Shown piece after piece: positions 8,634 to 17,556 of a DNA stretch of 64,000 nt. Every line of letters begins with the position of its first letter. Within the stretch, counting starts at the first letter, position 1. A model generated the notes under the pieces. It did no database searches and was not told the origin of the DNA. It saw only the letters and a list, made by a program, of their open reading frames with translations. The stretch covers positions 1,922,001 through 1,986,000 of the forward strand of contig NZ_LR884459.1 of NCBI RefSeq assembly GCF_904848165.1. Direction: 5' to 3'. Made by a program: the position numbers and the translations under genes. This DNA comes from Psychrobacter arenosus (GTDB lineage Bacteria > Pseudomonadota > Gammaproteobacteria > Pseudomonadales > Moraxellaceae).

Positions 8634-9572
8634 ATGAGCCGTGACCGCGCTGTTCAGCCCCGTCAGCCCAAAGCCTTAGCCGTCGACGACGAACCCGTCT
8701 ATTTGACTGAGTTTCGTCAGGCGATGTTGGCGCGTGGATTATCAACACGCACGCGCAATGCCTATGTACGCGATTTGCGCCATTGTGAGACGACGAATAC
8801 GCTAGCCTTAACCCAGTGGGATGATAGCGATGTGATGCAGTGCTTAGCCAAACTGAGCCGCGATGGCAAGACGCCACGAACGATAGCGCGAATGCTCTCA
8901 AGCCTACGTCAGTTCTATTTGTGGATGGTGGGCAATGAGCTGCGTGAGGATAATCCTTGCGAGCGCATCAAAACCCCGAAAATTGGTCGTGCCCTGCCGA
9001 AAGACTTGTCCGAAGCCGACGTTGATAATTTGCTGGCTGCTCCTGATACCAGTACGGCAATCGGTCTTAGAGATAAGGCAATGTTAGAAGTGCTCTATGC
9101 CTGCGGGCTGCGGGTCAGCGAGTTGATGAACTTGTCGCTAGAGCAGGTCAACTTAAATGCCGGTTGGTTACAGATTACGGGTAAAGGCAATAAGACCCGC
9201 TTGGTACCGCTGGGCGAATATGCCAATGAAGCATTGGCAGATTATCTAACGCATGCCCGCGGCGAACTCATTGCCCATTTAAAATCGGGCAACTGCCAAG
9301 CGGTGTTTCTTACCACTCAAGGCGGCTATATGACCCGGCAGAACTTTTGGTACATGATTAAAAAGTACGCCAAGATTGCCGGCATTGACAAGGATTTATC
9401 ACCGCATACCTTGCGCCATGCCTTTGCCACGCATTTGCTCAATCATGGGGCGGACTTACGTAGCGTTCAGCTGCTACTTGGTCATAGCGACCTGTCCACC
9501 ACGCAAATTTATACGCATGTGGCGACGGCTAGATTGCAGCAGCTTCATTCTGCTCATCATCCTCGTGGTTGA
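8634..9572 (+). CDS. xerD: XerD, tyrosine site-specific recombinase
   Basis: A 312-residue tyrosine recombinase that, with XerC, resolves chromosome dimers at dif. All catalytic residues are visible: R160 ('GLRVSEL'), K184 ('TGKGNK'), H258 and R261 ('SPHTLRHAFATHLLNHGADL'), H284 ('LLGHSDLSTTQIYTHV') and Y293. 'ALPKDLSEADVDNLLAAP' and the ending 'LQQLHSAHHPRG' are XerD-like rather than XerC-like. The N-terminal extension is about 18 residues longer than E. coli XerD. It stands alone, as xerD often does. I saw no dif site in the window. Confidence 0.96.
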   Translation: MSRDRAVQPRQPKALAVDDEPVYLTEFRQAMLARGLSTRTRNAYVRDLRHCETTNTLALTQWDDSDVMQCLAKLSRDGKTPRTIARMLSSLRQFYLWMVGNELREDNPCERIKTPKIGRALPKDLSEADVDNLLAAPDTSTAIGLRDKAMLEVLYACGLRVSELMNLSLEQVNLNAGWLQITGKGNKTRLVPLGEYANEALADYLTHARGELIAHLKSGNCQAVFLTTQGGYMTRQNFWYMIKKYAKIAGIDKDLSPHTLRHAFATHLLNHGADLRSVQLLLGHSDLSTTQIYTHVATARLQQLHSAHHPRG

Positions 9573-9909
9573 GAGCCGTTTAAAAATTGCACCGCAATTT
9601 TAGGCTCGCAAGGGAAATCCTTTAAATAGGATTTCCTAAAAGCCTTGCCTCTTTGCTAATTTATAGCCTCAATAATCAGCTAGATTAATTCATTCTTTCA
9701 AACTCTCGCAGAGAGTGCGGATAAAACGTAACCCACCATTGAATAATATGTTTAGAATTTGGTGGGTTACGCTATCGCTAACGCCACCCTACTCCATTTT
9801 CCACTTCCAATCCGTGGGTAGCTACGGCTGCTGATAATACTGACAAGGCAAGAAAAAATTGATATGTTAAGATTGAGTCTGAGCAACATTAGTTAATAGG
9901 AAGGACGAT
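9573..9909. other. repeat-bearing intergenic region before the toxin-antitoxin pair
   Basis: It holds two hairpins. One has arms GGAAATCCT and AGGATTTCC (9613-9636), a possible xerD terminator without a good T run. The other is the GTAACCCACCA/TGGTGGGTTAC repeat at 9728-9770, followed by 'GCTATCGCTAACGCCACCCTAC'. The antitoxin ribosome-binding site AGGAAGGA lies at its right end. Confidence 0.6.
9728..9792. repeat. intergenic palindromic repeat, GGTGGGTTACGC family
   Basis: A perfect 11-base inverted repeat, GTAACCCACCA (9728-9738) and TGGTGGGTTAC (9760-9770). It is followed by GCTATCGCTAACGCCACCCTAC. The same GGTGGGTTACGCT..GCTAAC..CCCTAC string occurs in reverse orientation near 42810-42845 and in several copies at 43885-44290. 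Confidence 0.7.
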
Positions 9910-10167
9910 ATGAGTCTTAACAAAACCCAAGATTTAGATGACGTTGTTAAGCACATACAAACTTTATCTCCTGATTTAAAACAAGAGGTCTTTGACTTTA
10001 TAGACTTTTTGCGGATGTATCGCATGCCTGATGCCGCTAATAGCGATTCAAAAGAGTTATCTGAGAAGATACCAAAGAAAAGGCGGCAAGCAGGGTCATT
10101 AAAAGGTGAGATTATCTTTGCAGATGATTTTGATGAACCGTTGGAAGATTTTAAGGACTATATATAG
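9910..10167 (+). CDS. DUF2281 (VapB-like) antitoxin
   Basis: An 85-residue protein. The N-terminal part, 'LSPDLKQEVFDFIDFL', fits the DUF2281 domain. The C-terminal part, 'AGSLKGEIIFADDFDEPLEDFKDYI', is the acidic, toxin-wrapping tail often seen in antitoxins paired with PIN toxins. A strong ribosome-binding site (AGGAAGGA) precedes it. The stop codon overlaps the GTG start of the next gene by one base, so translation of the pair is coupled. Such antitoxins also repress their own promoter; no operator was proven here. Confidence 0.85.
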   Translation: MSLNKTQDLDDVVKHIQTLSPDLKQEVFDFIDFLRMYRMPDAANSDSKELSEKIPKKRRQAGSLKGEIIFADDFDEPLEDFKDYI

Positions 10168-10547
10168 TGGTATATTTGCTCGATACTCACGCTCTGCTAT
10201 GGTTTTTAAAGGATGATAAACAACTTAGTCAAAACGCATTAAATGTTATTGAAACCAATAATATTAAGGTAAGCATAGCTACTTTGTGGGAGATTGCGAT
10301 AAAGACAAGTCTAGGAAAACTGATCTTACCTGCACCTTTTGAAGTTATATTTCCTCAGCAGCTATATATCAATGATATTGCAATCATACAAACTTCTATC
10401 GAGCATCTATCTCAACTCAACCAATTAGAGTTTCATCACCGTGACCCCTTTGACCGCTTATTGATTGCTCAAGCAATGGTCGAAAGTATTACTTTGATTA
10501 GTCGAGATAAGGCTTTTAAAGATTACGATGTTAAAGTGATATGGTAA
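10167..10547 (+). CDS. PIN-domain toxin (VapC-like ribonuclease)
   Basis: A 126-residue PIN domain protein. The four acidic metal-binding residues are in place: D6 ('YLLDTHALLW'), E42 ('LWEIAIK'), D93 ('HRDPFDRLLIAQA') and D114 ('ISRDKAF'). VapC toxins cut RNA, often tRNA, when the antitoxin is lost. It starts with GTG overlapping the antitoxin stop. No truncation is visible, so the toxin is likely active. This is a small accessory module between xerD and a housekeeping-like methyltransferase. Confidence 0.88.
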   Translation: MVYLLDTHALLWFLKDDKQLSQNALNVIETNNIKVSIATLWEIAIKTSLGKLILPAPFEVIFPQQLYINDIAIIQTSIEHLSQLNQLEFHHRDPFDRLLIAQAMVESITLISRDKAFKDYDVKVIW

Positions 10548-10720
10548 CAAACGCAGTACTGGCAAATAATTGCAGAAGGCGGGGCTGGTTCCAAAACAAC
10601 CCCCATCATGCTTCACTAAAGCACTAGCCGACGCCACCTCTGACAATCTTAGGGCTGCAATATGACCAGGTTGGCGGTACAATAGGCGTAATTTTCCAAG
10701 TTATTTAAGCGACTACCAAG

Positions 10721-11329
10721 ATGATTCATACTCCCTCTGCTGACCTGCTCGCCAAAGCTGAACGTTGGCGTGAAGATATTGCCTTCCGCCAAGACGTGTT
10801 GGGCAAACCGTTTGATTTTACGACCACGTGGGGCATCTTTTCGCCGCAGCAACTCGATGATGGCAGCTTGATGCTGCTTGATTATGTGGATTTTCAGACA
10901 AATGATGATTCGATAGATTTGGGTTGTGGCTATGGCGTACTGGGTATGACCGCGGCTCGCGAATGCCCTGAAGGCATGCATACGCTAATTGATAAAGACT
11001 TTATGGCGGTAGAATACGCTAAGCGCAATTGCGAGGCGAATAACCTGCGCAATGTTGATGTACACTTATCAAATGGCTTTAACCACGTTGATCCGGCGAA
11101 AGATTTTAGCCTAGTAATGTCAAACCTGCCCGCCAAAGTGGGCAAAGAGCAGCATTATTTGTATTTGCTCGATGCTTATGAGCGCATGCGTCCGGGCGCC
11201 CGTTTTTATGTGGTAACGATTAATGGCCTACGTCAATTTATGAAGCGGGCGTTTACCGAAGTATTTGGCAACTCGGACAAAGTTAAACAGGGTAAGACTT
11301 ATACGATTACCCTTGCTGTTAAAGAATAA
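10721..11329 (+). CDS. class I SAM-dependent methyltransferase, small-domain (RsmC-like)
   Basis: A 202-residue methyltransferase of the MTS (small) family. The SAM-binding motif 'DLGCGYG' is at residues 66-72, followed by an acidic motif II region ('LIDKDFMAVEYA'). At residues 135-138 the usual NPPF-type catalytic motif reads N-L-P-A, as in some relatives whose target base is uncertain. RsmC proteins methylate G1207 of 16S rRNA, but this protein has only the catalytic half. Substrate is therefore inferred only as an RNA guanine. It is followed by a strong terminator. Confidence 0.8.
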   Translation: MIHTPSADLLAKAERWREDIAFRQDVLGKPFDFTTTWGIFSPQQLDDGSLMLLDYVDFQTNDDSIDLGCGYGVLGMTAARECPEGMHTLIDKDFMAVEYAKRNCEANNLRNVDVHLSNGFNHVDPAKDFSLVMSNLPAKVGKEQHYLYLLDAYERMRPGARFYVVTINGLRQFMKRAFTEVFGNSDKVKQGKTYTITLAVKE

Positions 11330-11373
11330 ACTATTAAAAATAAGCTTAGAAAATCTACCTTTGTAATAAAAGC

Positions 11374-11402
11374 AAAACCCACTCAGTGAGTGGGTTTTTT
11401 AT
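11374..11402 (+). terminator. rho-independent terminator after the methyltransferase gene
   Basis: The arms AAAACCCACTC and GAGTGGGTTTT enclose a 3-base loop and are followed by a T run. The A run on the other side would also let it act on minus-strand transcription. Confidence 0.85.
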
Positions 11403-11414
11403 TGCAAGAATATT

Positions 11415-11452
11415 CCCTCCCTTTTTTAAAGGGAGGGTTAGGGTGGGATTAC
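11415..11452. repeat. hairpin repeat CCCTCCCTTT/AAAGGGAGGG
   Basis: A perfect 10-base stem (11415-11424 with 11428-11437) is followed by GTTAGGGTGGGATT. It abuts the lptG stop codon. Related C-rich/G-rich strings occur at 8396-8500 and near 57230-57310, so it looks like part of a dispersed repeat family. Confidence 0.5.
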
Positions 11453-12708
11453 TACATCTGCCGTTTAATCAAATAAAAGCCAAGCGCCGCGCTACCAATA
11501 ATAGGCAGCAGCACCATTAATAAAGGTGAGACACCGGTCGCTAAAGAAACAAAACCTACCAAGTCCTGCACATAGCTAAATAGCAGCCCAAAGAGTAAAG
11601 CAACCACGATACGCAGACCCAAACTGTGGGTACGTAGCGAGCCAAAGACGAAGGAGCAAGCGACTACCACAAGCGATAGGATCGAAAACGGTGACAACAG
11701 CTTTTGCCAAAAAGCCAACTCGTGATCCAAGGAGCGACTGCCTTGGGTGCGCATAAACTGCCGGTGCTCATACAGTTGAGTTAACGATAAATCATCGGCA
11801 GTACGCGTCAATAAATAGACAGATTTTGGCGCAAATGGTAGCCGTAGAGTATCTGACGGCTTGCTAGCTTGACTGGTATCACGGCCCTTATTAATGGTGA
11901 GCTCCGTCATATCGCGCAGCGTCCACTCATATTGATAGACCTGCTCCGGATCACGACTGTCTTCATCAGCCTTAGGGGCATAAACACCACTATTGGCGCG
12001 AATGGCTGACTCAAGATTGCCGTTATTATCCAGATGCCAGCGCTTAACCTCACCAAGATTGCCATTGGTATCCGCGTAATCAATATAAAGCACATCTTTA
12101 CCATCGATCGCCAATACGGGCTCAGCTGCCGTACTGCTTGGGTCAGGGATATAACGGGGCTGCACGCTCCAATAACCCCTTACTGCTGTGACTAAACTGG
12201 TTTTTTGGTCGTCATCGCTAATCTCGCGAGCCAGTTGATTGCTCACCGGCAAGACAAACTGATTGATAGCCAACGCTATAATGACAAACACTAGGGCGGG
12301 TTGTAGCACCCAGCCTACAATGCGTAGGATACTGACACCCGCTGCCCGCATCACTACCAATTCGCTGTTATTAGCGAGTAACCCTAACCCTACTACCGCC
12401 CCCAACAAAGCCCCCGTTGGGATAAATTGCTCTAAAAAGTAAGGCGAACGGTAAAAAATATATTTAAGCGCCTCGCCCATCGTATAAGTATCGGATAAAG
12501 ACTCTAGCTCTGATAAATAGGAGAATAAGAGCTGTAGCCCCCATAACCCTAGAATGGCGGCAATAATAGCCAATAGCGCATTCTTTTTCACATAGCGAGA
12601 TAATATTGGCATGTTGTCTGCCAATTTTGGCGTATCGTCAGTCGATTTAGACGCAGGCAGCAAACGGCTCATGACCTTGTGCGGTTTTGCAGATGGCGAT
12701 GGAGTCAT
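11452..12708 (-). CDS. lptG: LptG, lipopolysaccharide export permease
   Basis: A 418-residue YjgP/YjgQ-family permease. With LptF and the LptB ATPase it extracts LPS from the inner membrane and passes it to the LptC-LptA bridge. Three hydrophobic helices lie at about residues 40-140 ('LVVMRAAGVSILRIVGWVLQP' is typical), then a periplasmic beta-jellyroll region (about 155-320), then three helices at the C-terminus. The cytoplasmic N-terminus is about 30 residues longer than usual. Its ATG overlaps the lptF stop by 4 bases (ATGA), so the two are translationally coupled. Confidence 0.94.
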   Translation of the reverse strand: MTPSPSAKPHKVMSRLLPASKSTDDTPKLADNMPILSRYVKKNALLAIIAAILGLWGLQLLFSYLSELESLSDTYTMGEALKYIFYRSPYFLEQFIPTGALLGAVVGLGLLANNSELVVMRAAGVSILRIVGWVLQPALVFVIIALAINQFVLPVSNQLAREISDDDQKTSLVTAVRGYWSVQPRYIPDPSSTAAEPVLAIDGKDVLYIDYADTNGNLGEVKRWHLDNNGNLESAIRANSGVYAPKADEDSRDPEQVYQYEWTLRDMTELTINKGRDTSQASKPSDTLRLPFAPKSVYLLTRTADDLSLTQLYEHRQFMRTQGSRSLDHELAFWQKLLSPFSILSLVVVACSFVFGSLRTHSLGLRIVVALLFGLLFSYVQDLVGFVSLATGVSPLLMVLLPIIGSAALGFYLIKRQM

Positions 12709-13973
12709 AAAGGGCCTCCCTTATCCAGCTCAAGCTGCGTTTGGTTGGCAGCCCCTTTTCTAAACTTAACCCGATGGTGCAAACGACTCGCCCAATTGAG
12801 ATACAGCGCAAAGACTATAAAGCCAATGATTAACCCTGCATTTGCCCAAACCGTTAGGGCACCCTTGCTCACCGAACTTTTTAAAGAAATGATGCCCAAA
12901 GCACAGCTGACAAACAGTAATATTGCAGGGAATAGTCGCAACCAGCGCCCTTGTCGCGGTCGCACCTGCGCGAGTGGTACAGCCAACATAGGGGCAATAA
13001 TCATTAGCCAAGGTAAGGCAAATCGATAACCCAACTCGGCTCTAGCCGCTTGCAAGGCCGCAGTAGGCACCGTATCGTTGGTTGTGGCAGCTTGCCACAG
13101 CGCTCCAATCTTCTGCGTTTCGATATTGTCTTCGGTCACAGCGTCCTTAGGTGATTCAGCTAAGCTGATGCGATACCGCTCAAAACCCACTTGATTATAT
13201 TTGAGACTGTCTGCGCCAATCTCATAACGGCGTCCTTGATATAAATCTAATTGGGTGACGCCACTAGTAGGGTCGGTATCGACTTGCATCGCCCGCTTCG
13301 CTAAGATAATAGTATCTTTAATAACCGGAGATTTAGCCGATTTACCTGTATTTTCTACTGCGCTAGCTGCGGTTGCCGTTGTACTCTGAGGCAATGAGTC
13401 GCTAGTCTCTTTTTCGTTCTTCTTACCTTTAGTATCGTTTTGCGTTTGAATCAACACCACATCTTGCAGCTCTGTTCTGTCGTCGCTTAAGCTGCCCACA
13501 TACAGATGATAATTGCCGTTGCTAATAAATTCATTCGGTCGAATTAAGTCAAAGGCACTGGTTAAGGCTTGCTGCTGCCAGACATTTTCTGACTCGCGTA
13601 CGCCCCAAGGTTTGCCGACGATAGATAACCCTGCTTCAAAGATAAATAACAGAATAATCAAGGGGGCAATCAGTCGTCCCAATTTACCGCGCGACATGCC
13701 ACTGCCATTAATGACCGCCATTTCGTTATCCACATAAAGGCGGCCAAACACTAGCATTAAGGCGATAAAAAAAGCGAGCGGTAAGATTAACTCTAGGAAA
13801 TAAGGCAAGTTATAGCCAATAATGGTGAATAGTAGGCCGACATCAAGCCCGCCTTCCGCCGCGATACCAAAATAACGAATCAAGCGTCCACCGAGCATAA
13901 GCACGATTAAAAAACCCAGTACCAAGGCGGTATGGGTGGCGACTTCTCGGATCATATATCGGCGTAATATCAC
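12705..13973 (-). CDS. lptF: LptF, lipopolysaccharide export permease
   Basis: A 422-residue partner of LptG. It begins 'MILRRYMIREV', as LptF does, from a GTG start at 13973. Membrane helices lie at about residues 15-125, with 'NEMAVINGSGMSRGKL' as the conserved cytoplasmic loop that contacts LptB. A periplasmic domain follows, then helices from about residue 315 on. The periplasmic domain has a charged, low-complexity insert ('TKGKKNEKETSDSLPQSTTA') at about residues 180-200. The divergent pepA-holC arrangement is conserved in gammaproteobacteria. Confidence 0.94.
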   Translation of the reverse strand: MILRRYMIREVATHTALVLGFLIVLMLGGRLIRYFGIAAEGGLDVGLLFTIIGYNLPYFLELILPLAFFIALMLVFGRLYVDNEMAVINGSGMSRGKLGRLIAPLIILLFIFEAGLSIVGKPWGVRESENVWQQQALTSAFDLIRPNEFISNGNYHLYVGSLSDDRTELQDVVLIQTQNDTKGKKNEKETSDSLPQSTTATAASAVENTGKSAKSPVIKDTIILAKRAMQVDTDPTSGVTQLDLYQGRRYEIGADSLKYNQVGFERYRISLAESPKDAVTEDNIETQKIGALWQAATTNDTVPTAALQAARAELGYRFALPWLMIIAPMLAVPLAQVRPRQGRWLRLFPAILLFVSCALGIISLKSSVSKGALTVWANAGLIIGFIVFALYLNWASRLHHRVKFRKGAANQTQLELDKGGPL

Positions 13974-14842
13974 AATAGCATCTCTGGCTATACTTATTTT
14001 GGTGGGCTAGGACCACACGATGGGTGGGTTTTTAGGTCATAACTGCTTTGCCTAATGGGCAGGCAAGGATAGCGGACGGTAAGGCTAGGCGTAGCCTGTA
14101 AGTTTTAGCTGTTTTAGTAAATTCTTGAGAGCGAACAAAGGCGTTTTTAGTATACCTTGAACTGCCAATATCTGGCTGTCAGTGACAGCGCCGCTCATGC
14201 TAGCACGTTTTTACACCCGCTAGCAGACGAATGTGTTTGCAAACATTACTATACCTTTACTGTCTCTATTATGGTCTTTTGTTATGCTACACTATTATCT
14301 TAGTAAACCCTTATAAGATAACTGTTTAAGACCCAATTTACGACCCAATAACCCTTACTTATAAAAGATAGTTTGGGTCTTTTTACTATTGGTCTCTTTA
14401 CTATGAGTTTTTTAATTGTAGGACACTTTACTATAAGTCTTTTTATTGTAGGACTCTTTACCATAAATCTAGGCTAAGGAAGATAGTTTTAGCCAAACCT
14501 TAACTAAGCCAACTATAAAAACACCATTGCGCAATAGTTGTCTAACGCCACTACCTTATGGTGTTTGATAGTTATCGCTATTAGGACTATTTTTATTAGG
14601 AAAATAGCGCTGAGCCGTGACGCTTAATTATCTAACAATGGCGGGCGTGTTATTGGACTACAAGGCTTAGCTGACAATGACTCAGGGTAGCTAACTTTTA
14701 TACTTTAAGCTAAAGCCTATCCTTTAGGTATGACTAAATATTCAAAATTAACAAAATAATTTTTTCGCTAATTTGGTTGAGCTATTTAAGCTGTTCGGCA
14801 ATAACCATTTAAGCTTTTTACCACTAAAATAAGGATCATTAT
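13974..14842. other. divergent intergenic region, lptF to pepA
   Basis: A gap of 869 bases between two divergent genes. It holds a possible long hairpin (AAGACCCAA at 14328-14336 with TTGGGTCTT at 14373-14381) and the tandem repeat at 14377-14471. I see no gene. Promoters for both directions must lie here. The pepA ribosome-binding site AAGGAT is at the right end. Confidence 0.6.
14377..14471. repeat. tandem direct repeat, 30-base unit, about three copies
   Basis: Two full copies (14396-14425 and 14426-14455) of a 30-base unit begin CTTTACTAT(G/A)AG and end ATTGTAGGAC(A/T). A partial copy lies on each side (14377-14395 and 14456-14471). The unit is T-rich. It sits in the pepA upstream region. 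Confidence 0.75.
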
Positions 14843-16459
14843 ATGAAATTACAATTAACTCAATCTATTCTTGCAGCGCAACCCAAAAAAATTCTAAAAC
14901 GAGCTAAGCCGCAAGAAACGGGCTATATCGTAGTCTTAGTCGATGACAAGCAACAAGTATTAGGCGCTAAAGAGTTAAGCGAGCATCAAGATCGAATTGA
15001 ACGTCTGATTGAAGCGGCTAATTTTGAAGGTAAAACAGGTAACACGCTAACAGATTACAGTATCAGCAGCGATAAAAAATCCGCTAAGCAAGCGACCACG
15101 CCATTATTATTAGTGGGGGTTGGCAAACAAGCGAAACTTACGCAAACCAACCTACAGAAAATCGCTAAAACGATTTACCAGGCTATCCGTAAAAGCAGCG
15201 ACTCTGCGACCATCGTGGTGGGCGACTCTTTAGATGAATCACAATTTGGTCAGTTTGCTCTAGAGCTTTTAGCCGCTAGCTATCGCTTTGATAAATATAA
15301 GTCTGAGCGCAGTGAGCCGACTCTAGAAACGATTTCGTTACTGGCAGATAAATCTCAGCAAGCGGCTACCGACTTTGCTGAAGCCGTATTCCAAGGTCAG
15401 AGCTTAACTCGTGACGTGGCGAATGAGCCGGGTAATATTTGTTTCCCAGCTTATATGGCAGAACAAGCCGAAGCCTTGGCGAAAGCTTATCCAGACGTGC
15501 TAAAAGTCACCGTATTGGGTGAAAAGCAAATGGAAAAATTGGGTATGGGTTGTTTCCTATCCGTTGCTAAAGGCTCAGTCAAAGAAGGCAAGCTAGTCTT
15601 GCTAGAGTACCAAGGTAAATCTGCTTTTGGTGGCTCGACCATTGGTGCTGGGGTAGCTGGCGTCATCGATGCAGTAGCGGACAAACTCCCTACTAAACGT
15701 AGCAAAAAGAAAGGCGCAGACACCACAGCTGATGATGATGCTCCTATCGTCCTAGTCGGTAAAGGCGTTACCTTTGACTCAGGCGGTATCTCTATCAAGC
15801 CAGGTGCGGCGATGGATGAGATGAAGTTTGATATGGGCGGTTCTGCTGCAGTATTGGGGACTATGAAAGCGCTTTGTGAAGCTCGTTTGCCTATCAACGT
15901 GGTAGGTGCTCTAGCTTGTGCCGAAAACATGCCTTCAGGGGAAGCCACGCGTCCAGGCGATATCGTCAAAGCTATGAATGGCATGTCGGTGGAAATTCTC
16001 AATACGGATGCCGAAGGCCGTTTGGTTTTATGTGATACCCTATGCTATGTGCAGCGCTATAAGCCTAAAGCTATCATCGATGTCGCTACCTTGACTGGCG
16101 CTTGTGTTATCGCTTTGGGTCACGTGCGCTCGGCAGTGTTTGCTAATGACGAAGACGTGCTATTTGCTTTAGAGAATGCCAGTGCGCAATCGGGTGACCT
16201 CGTTTGGCATATGCCGTTAGACGATGAATACCAGCCGCAATTGGACTCTCCTATCGCCGACATCCAAAATATTGGTGGTCGCGCTGCCGGCTCCATCACA
16301 GCGGCTTGCTTCCTATCGCGCTTTATCGAAGAAGGCCAAGCTTGGGCACATTTAGATATTGCAGGTACGGCTTGGACTTCTGGTAAAGATAAAGCAGCAA
16401 CTGGTCGCCCAGTGCCTCTATTTATGCAGTATTTAAAAAATGCTGCGCTTAGCAAATAG
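14843..16459 (+). CDS. pepA: PepA, leucyl (cytosol) aminopeptidase, M17 family
   Basis: A 538-residue M17 metallo-aminopeptidase that removes N-terminal residues from peptides. In E. coli the same protein also binds DNA in cer recombination and carAB control. The two-metal site is visible as 'VGKGVTFDSGGISIKPG' (around residues 305-321) and the signature 'NTDAEGR' (387-393). Between the N-terminal part of the catalytic domain and 'IVLVGKG' there is an insert of about 40 residues (261-300), rich in Gly/Ala and then Lys/Asp. This is absent from typical PepA. An AAGGAT ribosome-binding site supports the start. Confidence 0.94.
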   Translation: MKLQLTQSILAAQPKKILKRAKPQETGYIVVLVDDKQQVLGAKELSEHQDRIERLIEAANFEGKTGNTLTDYSISSDKKSAKQATTPLLLVGVGKQAKLTQTNLQKIAKTIYQAIRKSSDSATIVVGDSLDESQFGQFALELLAASYRFDKYKSERSEPTLETISLLADKSQQAATDFAEAVFQGQSLTRDVANEPGNICFPAYMAEQAEALAKAYPDVLKVTVLGEKQMEKLGMGCFLSVAKGSVKEGKLVLLEYQGKSAFGGSTIGAGVAGVIDAVADKLPTKRSKKKGADTTADDDAPIVLVGKGVTFDSGGISIKPGAAMDEMKFDMGGSAAVLGTMKALCEARLPINVVGALACAENMPSGEATRPGDIVKAMNGMSVEILNTDAEGRLVLCDTLCYVQRYKPKAIIDVATLTGACVIALGHVRSAVFANDEDVLFALENASAQSGDLVWHMPLDDEYQPQLDSPIADIQNIGGRAAGSITAACFLSRFIEEGQAWAHLDIAGTAWTSGKDKAATGRPVPLFMQYLKNAALSK

Positions 16460-16528
16460 GTGGCGTTAGCTTTAACGTAACTATGGGATTTACCTAGGCC
16501 TAGAAGCCAATCACTGAGAATTTTTATT

Positions 16529-17080
16529 ATGCAAATTAGCTTCTATGTCCTGCAAAACCCACAGTATGGCAATACCACATCCAACAGTTCTCCTCACGGG
16601 GGGCTGTTGGATTTTGTTTGTAAGCTGACCCAAACGGTGCTGAAAAAGAGTGAGTTAAGCTTAGTCATCGTGGATGATAACCCAGAGCGTTTGGCTTTAC
16701 TCGATGAGCAACTATGGCATTTCGATGCGACTAGCTTTATTCCCCATAGCTTGATTAAAGATTCCCTGACTACAACTCCTGACGTAGAATCAACTAATGA
16801 GACTTTATCTGAGCTAACCGTTGAAAATGATGTCGCGGATTTAACGGCTCCTGTTATCTTAACCAGTCAGCTCCCTGTGGGTTTTGATGGGGTTATTTTA
16901 AATTTAGCCGCCACCCCATTAGCTATTCCTGCCCCAAACTCCGTCTCAGAAGGGACTGTCTTCCCCGAACGAGTCCTAGAAATTATTGCGCCCGATGAAA
17001 CCAGCAAACAACAAGGTCGCGATAAATATCAGCATTATAAATCGTTAGGGTTTGAACTTATTTATCACCCTATTAAATAG
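16529..17080 (+). CDS. holC: HolC, DNA polymerase III chi subunit
   Basis: A 183-residue protein, longer than E. coli chi (147). Chi links the clamp loader to SSB through psi. The N-terminus 'QISFYVLQNP', the helix 'LLDFVCKLTQTVLKK' and 'DEQLWHFDATSFIPHSL' match the family. So do 'DGVILNLAATPL' and the C-terminal 'RDKYQHYKSLGFELIYHP'. A polar insert of about 25 residues, rich in Glu and Thr, lies at about 75-105. It follows pepA by 69 bases, the usual pepA-holC pair. Confidence 0.88.
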   Translation: MQISFYVLQNPQYGNTTSNSSPHGGLLDFVCKLTQTVLKKSELSLVIVDDNPERLALLDEQLWHFDATSFIPHSLIKDSLTTTPDVESTNETLSELTVENDVADLTAPVILTSQLPVGFDGVILNLAATPLAIPAPNSVSEGTVFPERVLEIIAPDETSKQQGRDKYQHYKSLGFELIYHPIK

Positions 17081-17556
17081 TGATTTACCACCGACCTATC
17101 TTGATTTAAACATAACGCTAGCGTGACCTTATTTCATTAGCCTATGGTTTTTCCTATAAGCACCTGCCGCCTATCCCCATAGCTTAGTTATACTATTTAG
17201 CTATATTGCTTAACTGCCTTGCTTGGTTGCACACCTCTCTTCTCTTAGCTATCGCCCTTTATTATTTTTCTTAATCGCACTAAATATCTGACGAAATCGA
17301 CTTTTATTGGTCGTGATAACTGTTATGCCCTTAACTGGATTATTCCTTATAAAAAGTCGGCTTTCTCAGCAGAGTGCTGATGAGGAATTGCTTAGGTATA
17401 TTTTGCATTCAGGCAAAAGATGTTACTATCCTGTCTTAATTTGTAACGGTACCCCCTATAGCGAACAAAAAAAGCCATAGACCCAAGGTCTTAACTGTTG
17501 TTTTATGAGGGTGGTGTTGCCTTATGTTTGGACTTTATTGCCATTAGGATAGCTGT
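17081..17556. other. intergenic region before sstT
   Basis: A gap of 476 bases with no recognisable gene or clear terminator. The sstT ribosome-binding site (TTAGGA) lies at its right end. Confidence 0.5.

Noticed and set aside
16110..16130. CACGTG hexamer inside pepA, and others at about 10831 and 58319
   Set aside because: The flanking bases do not fit parS; only the hexamer is shared.
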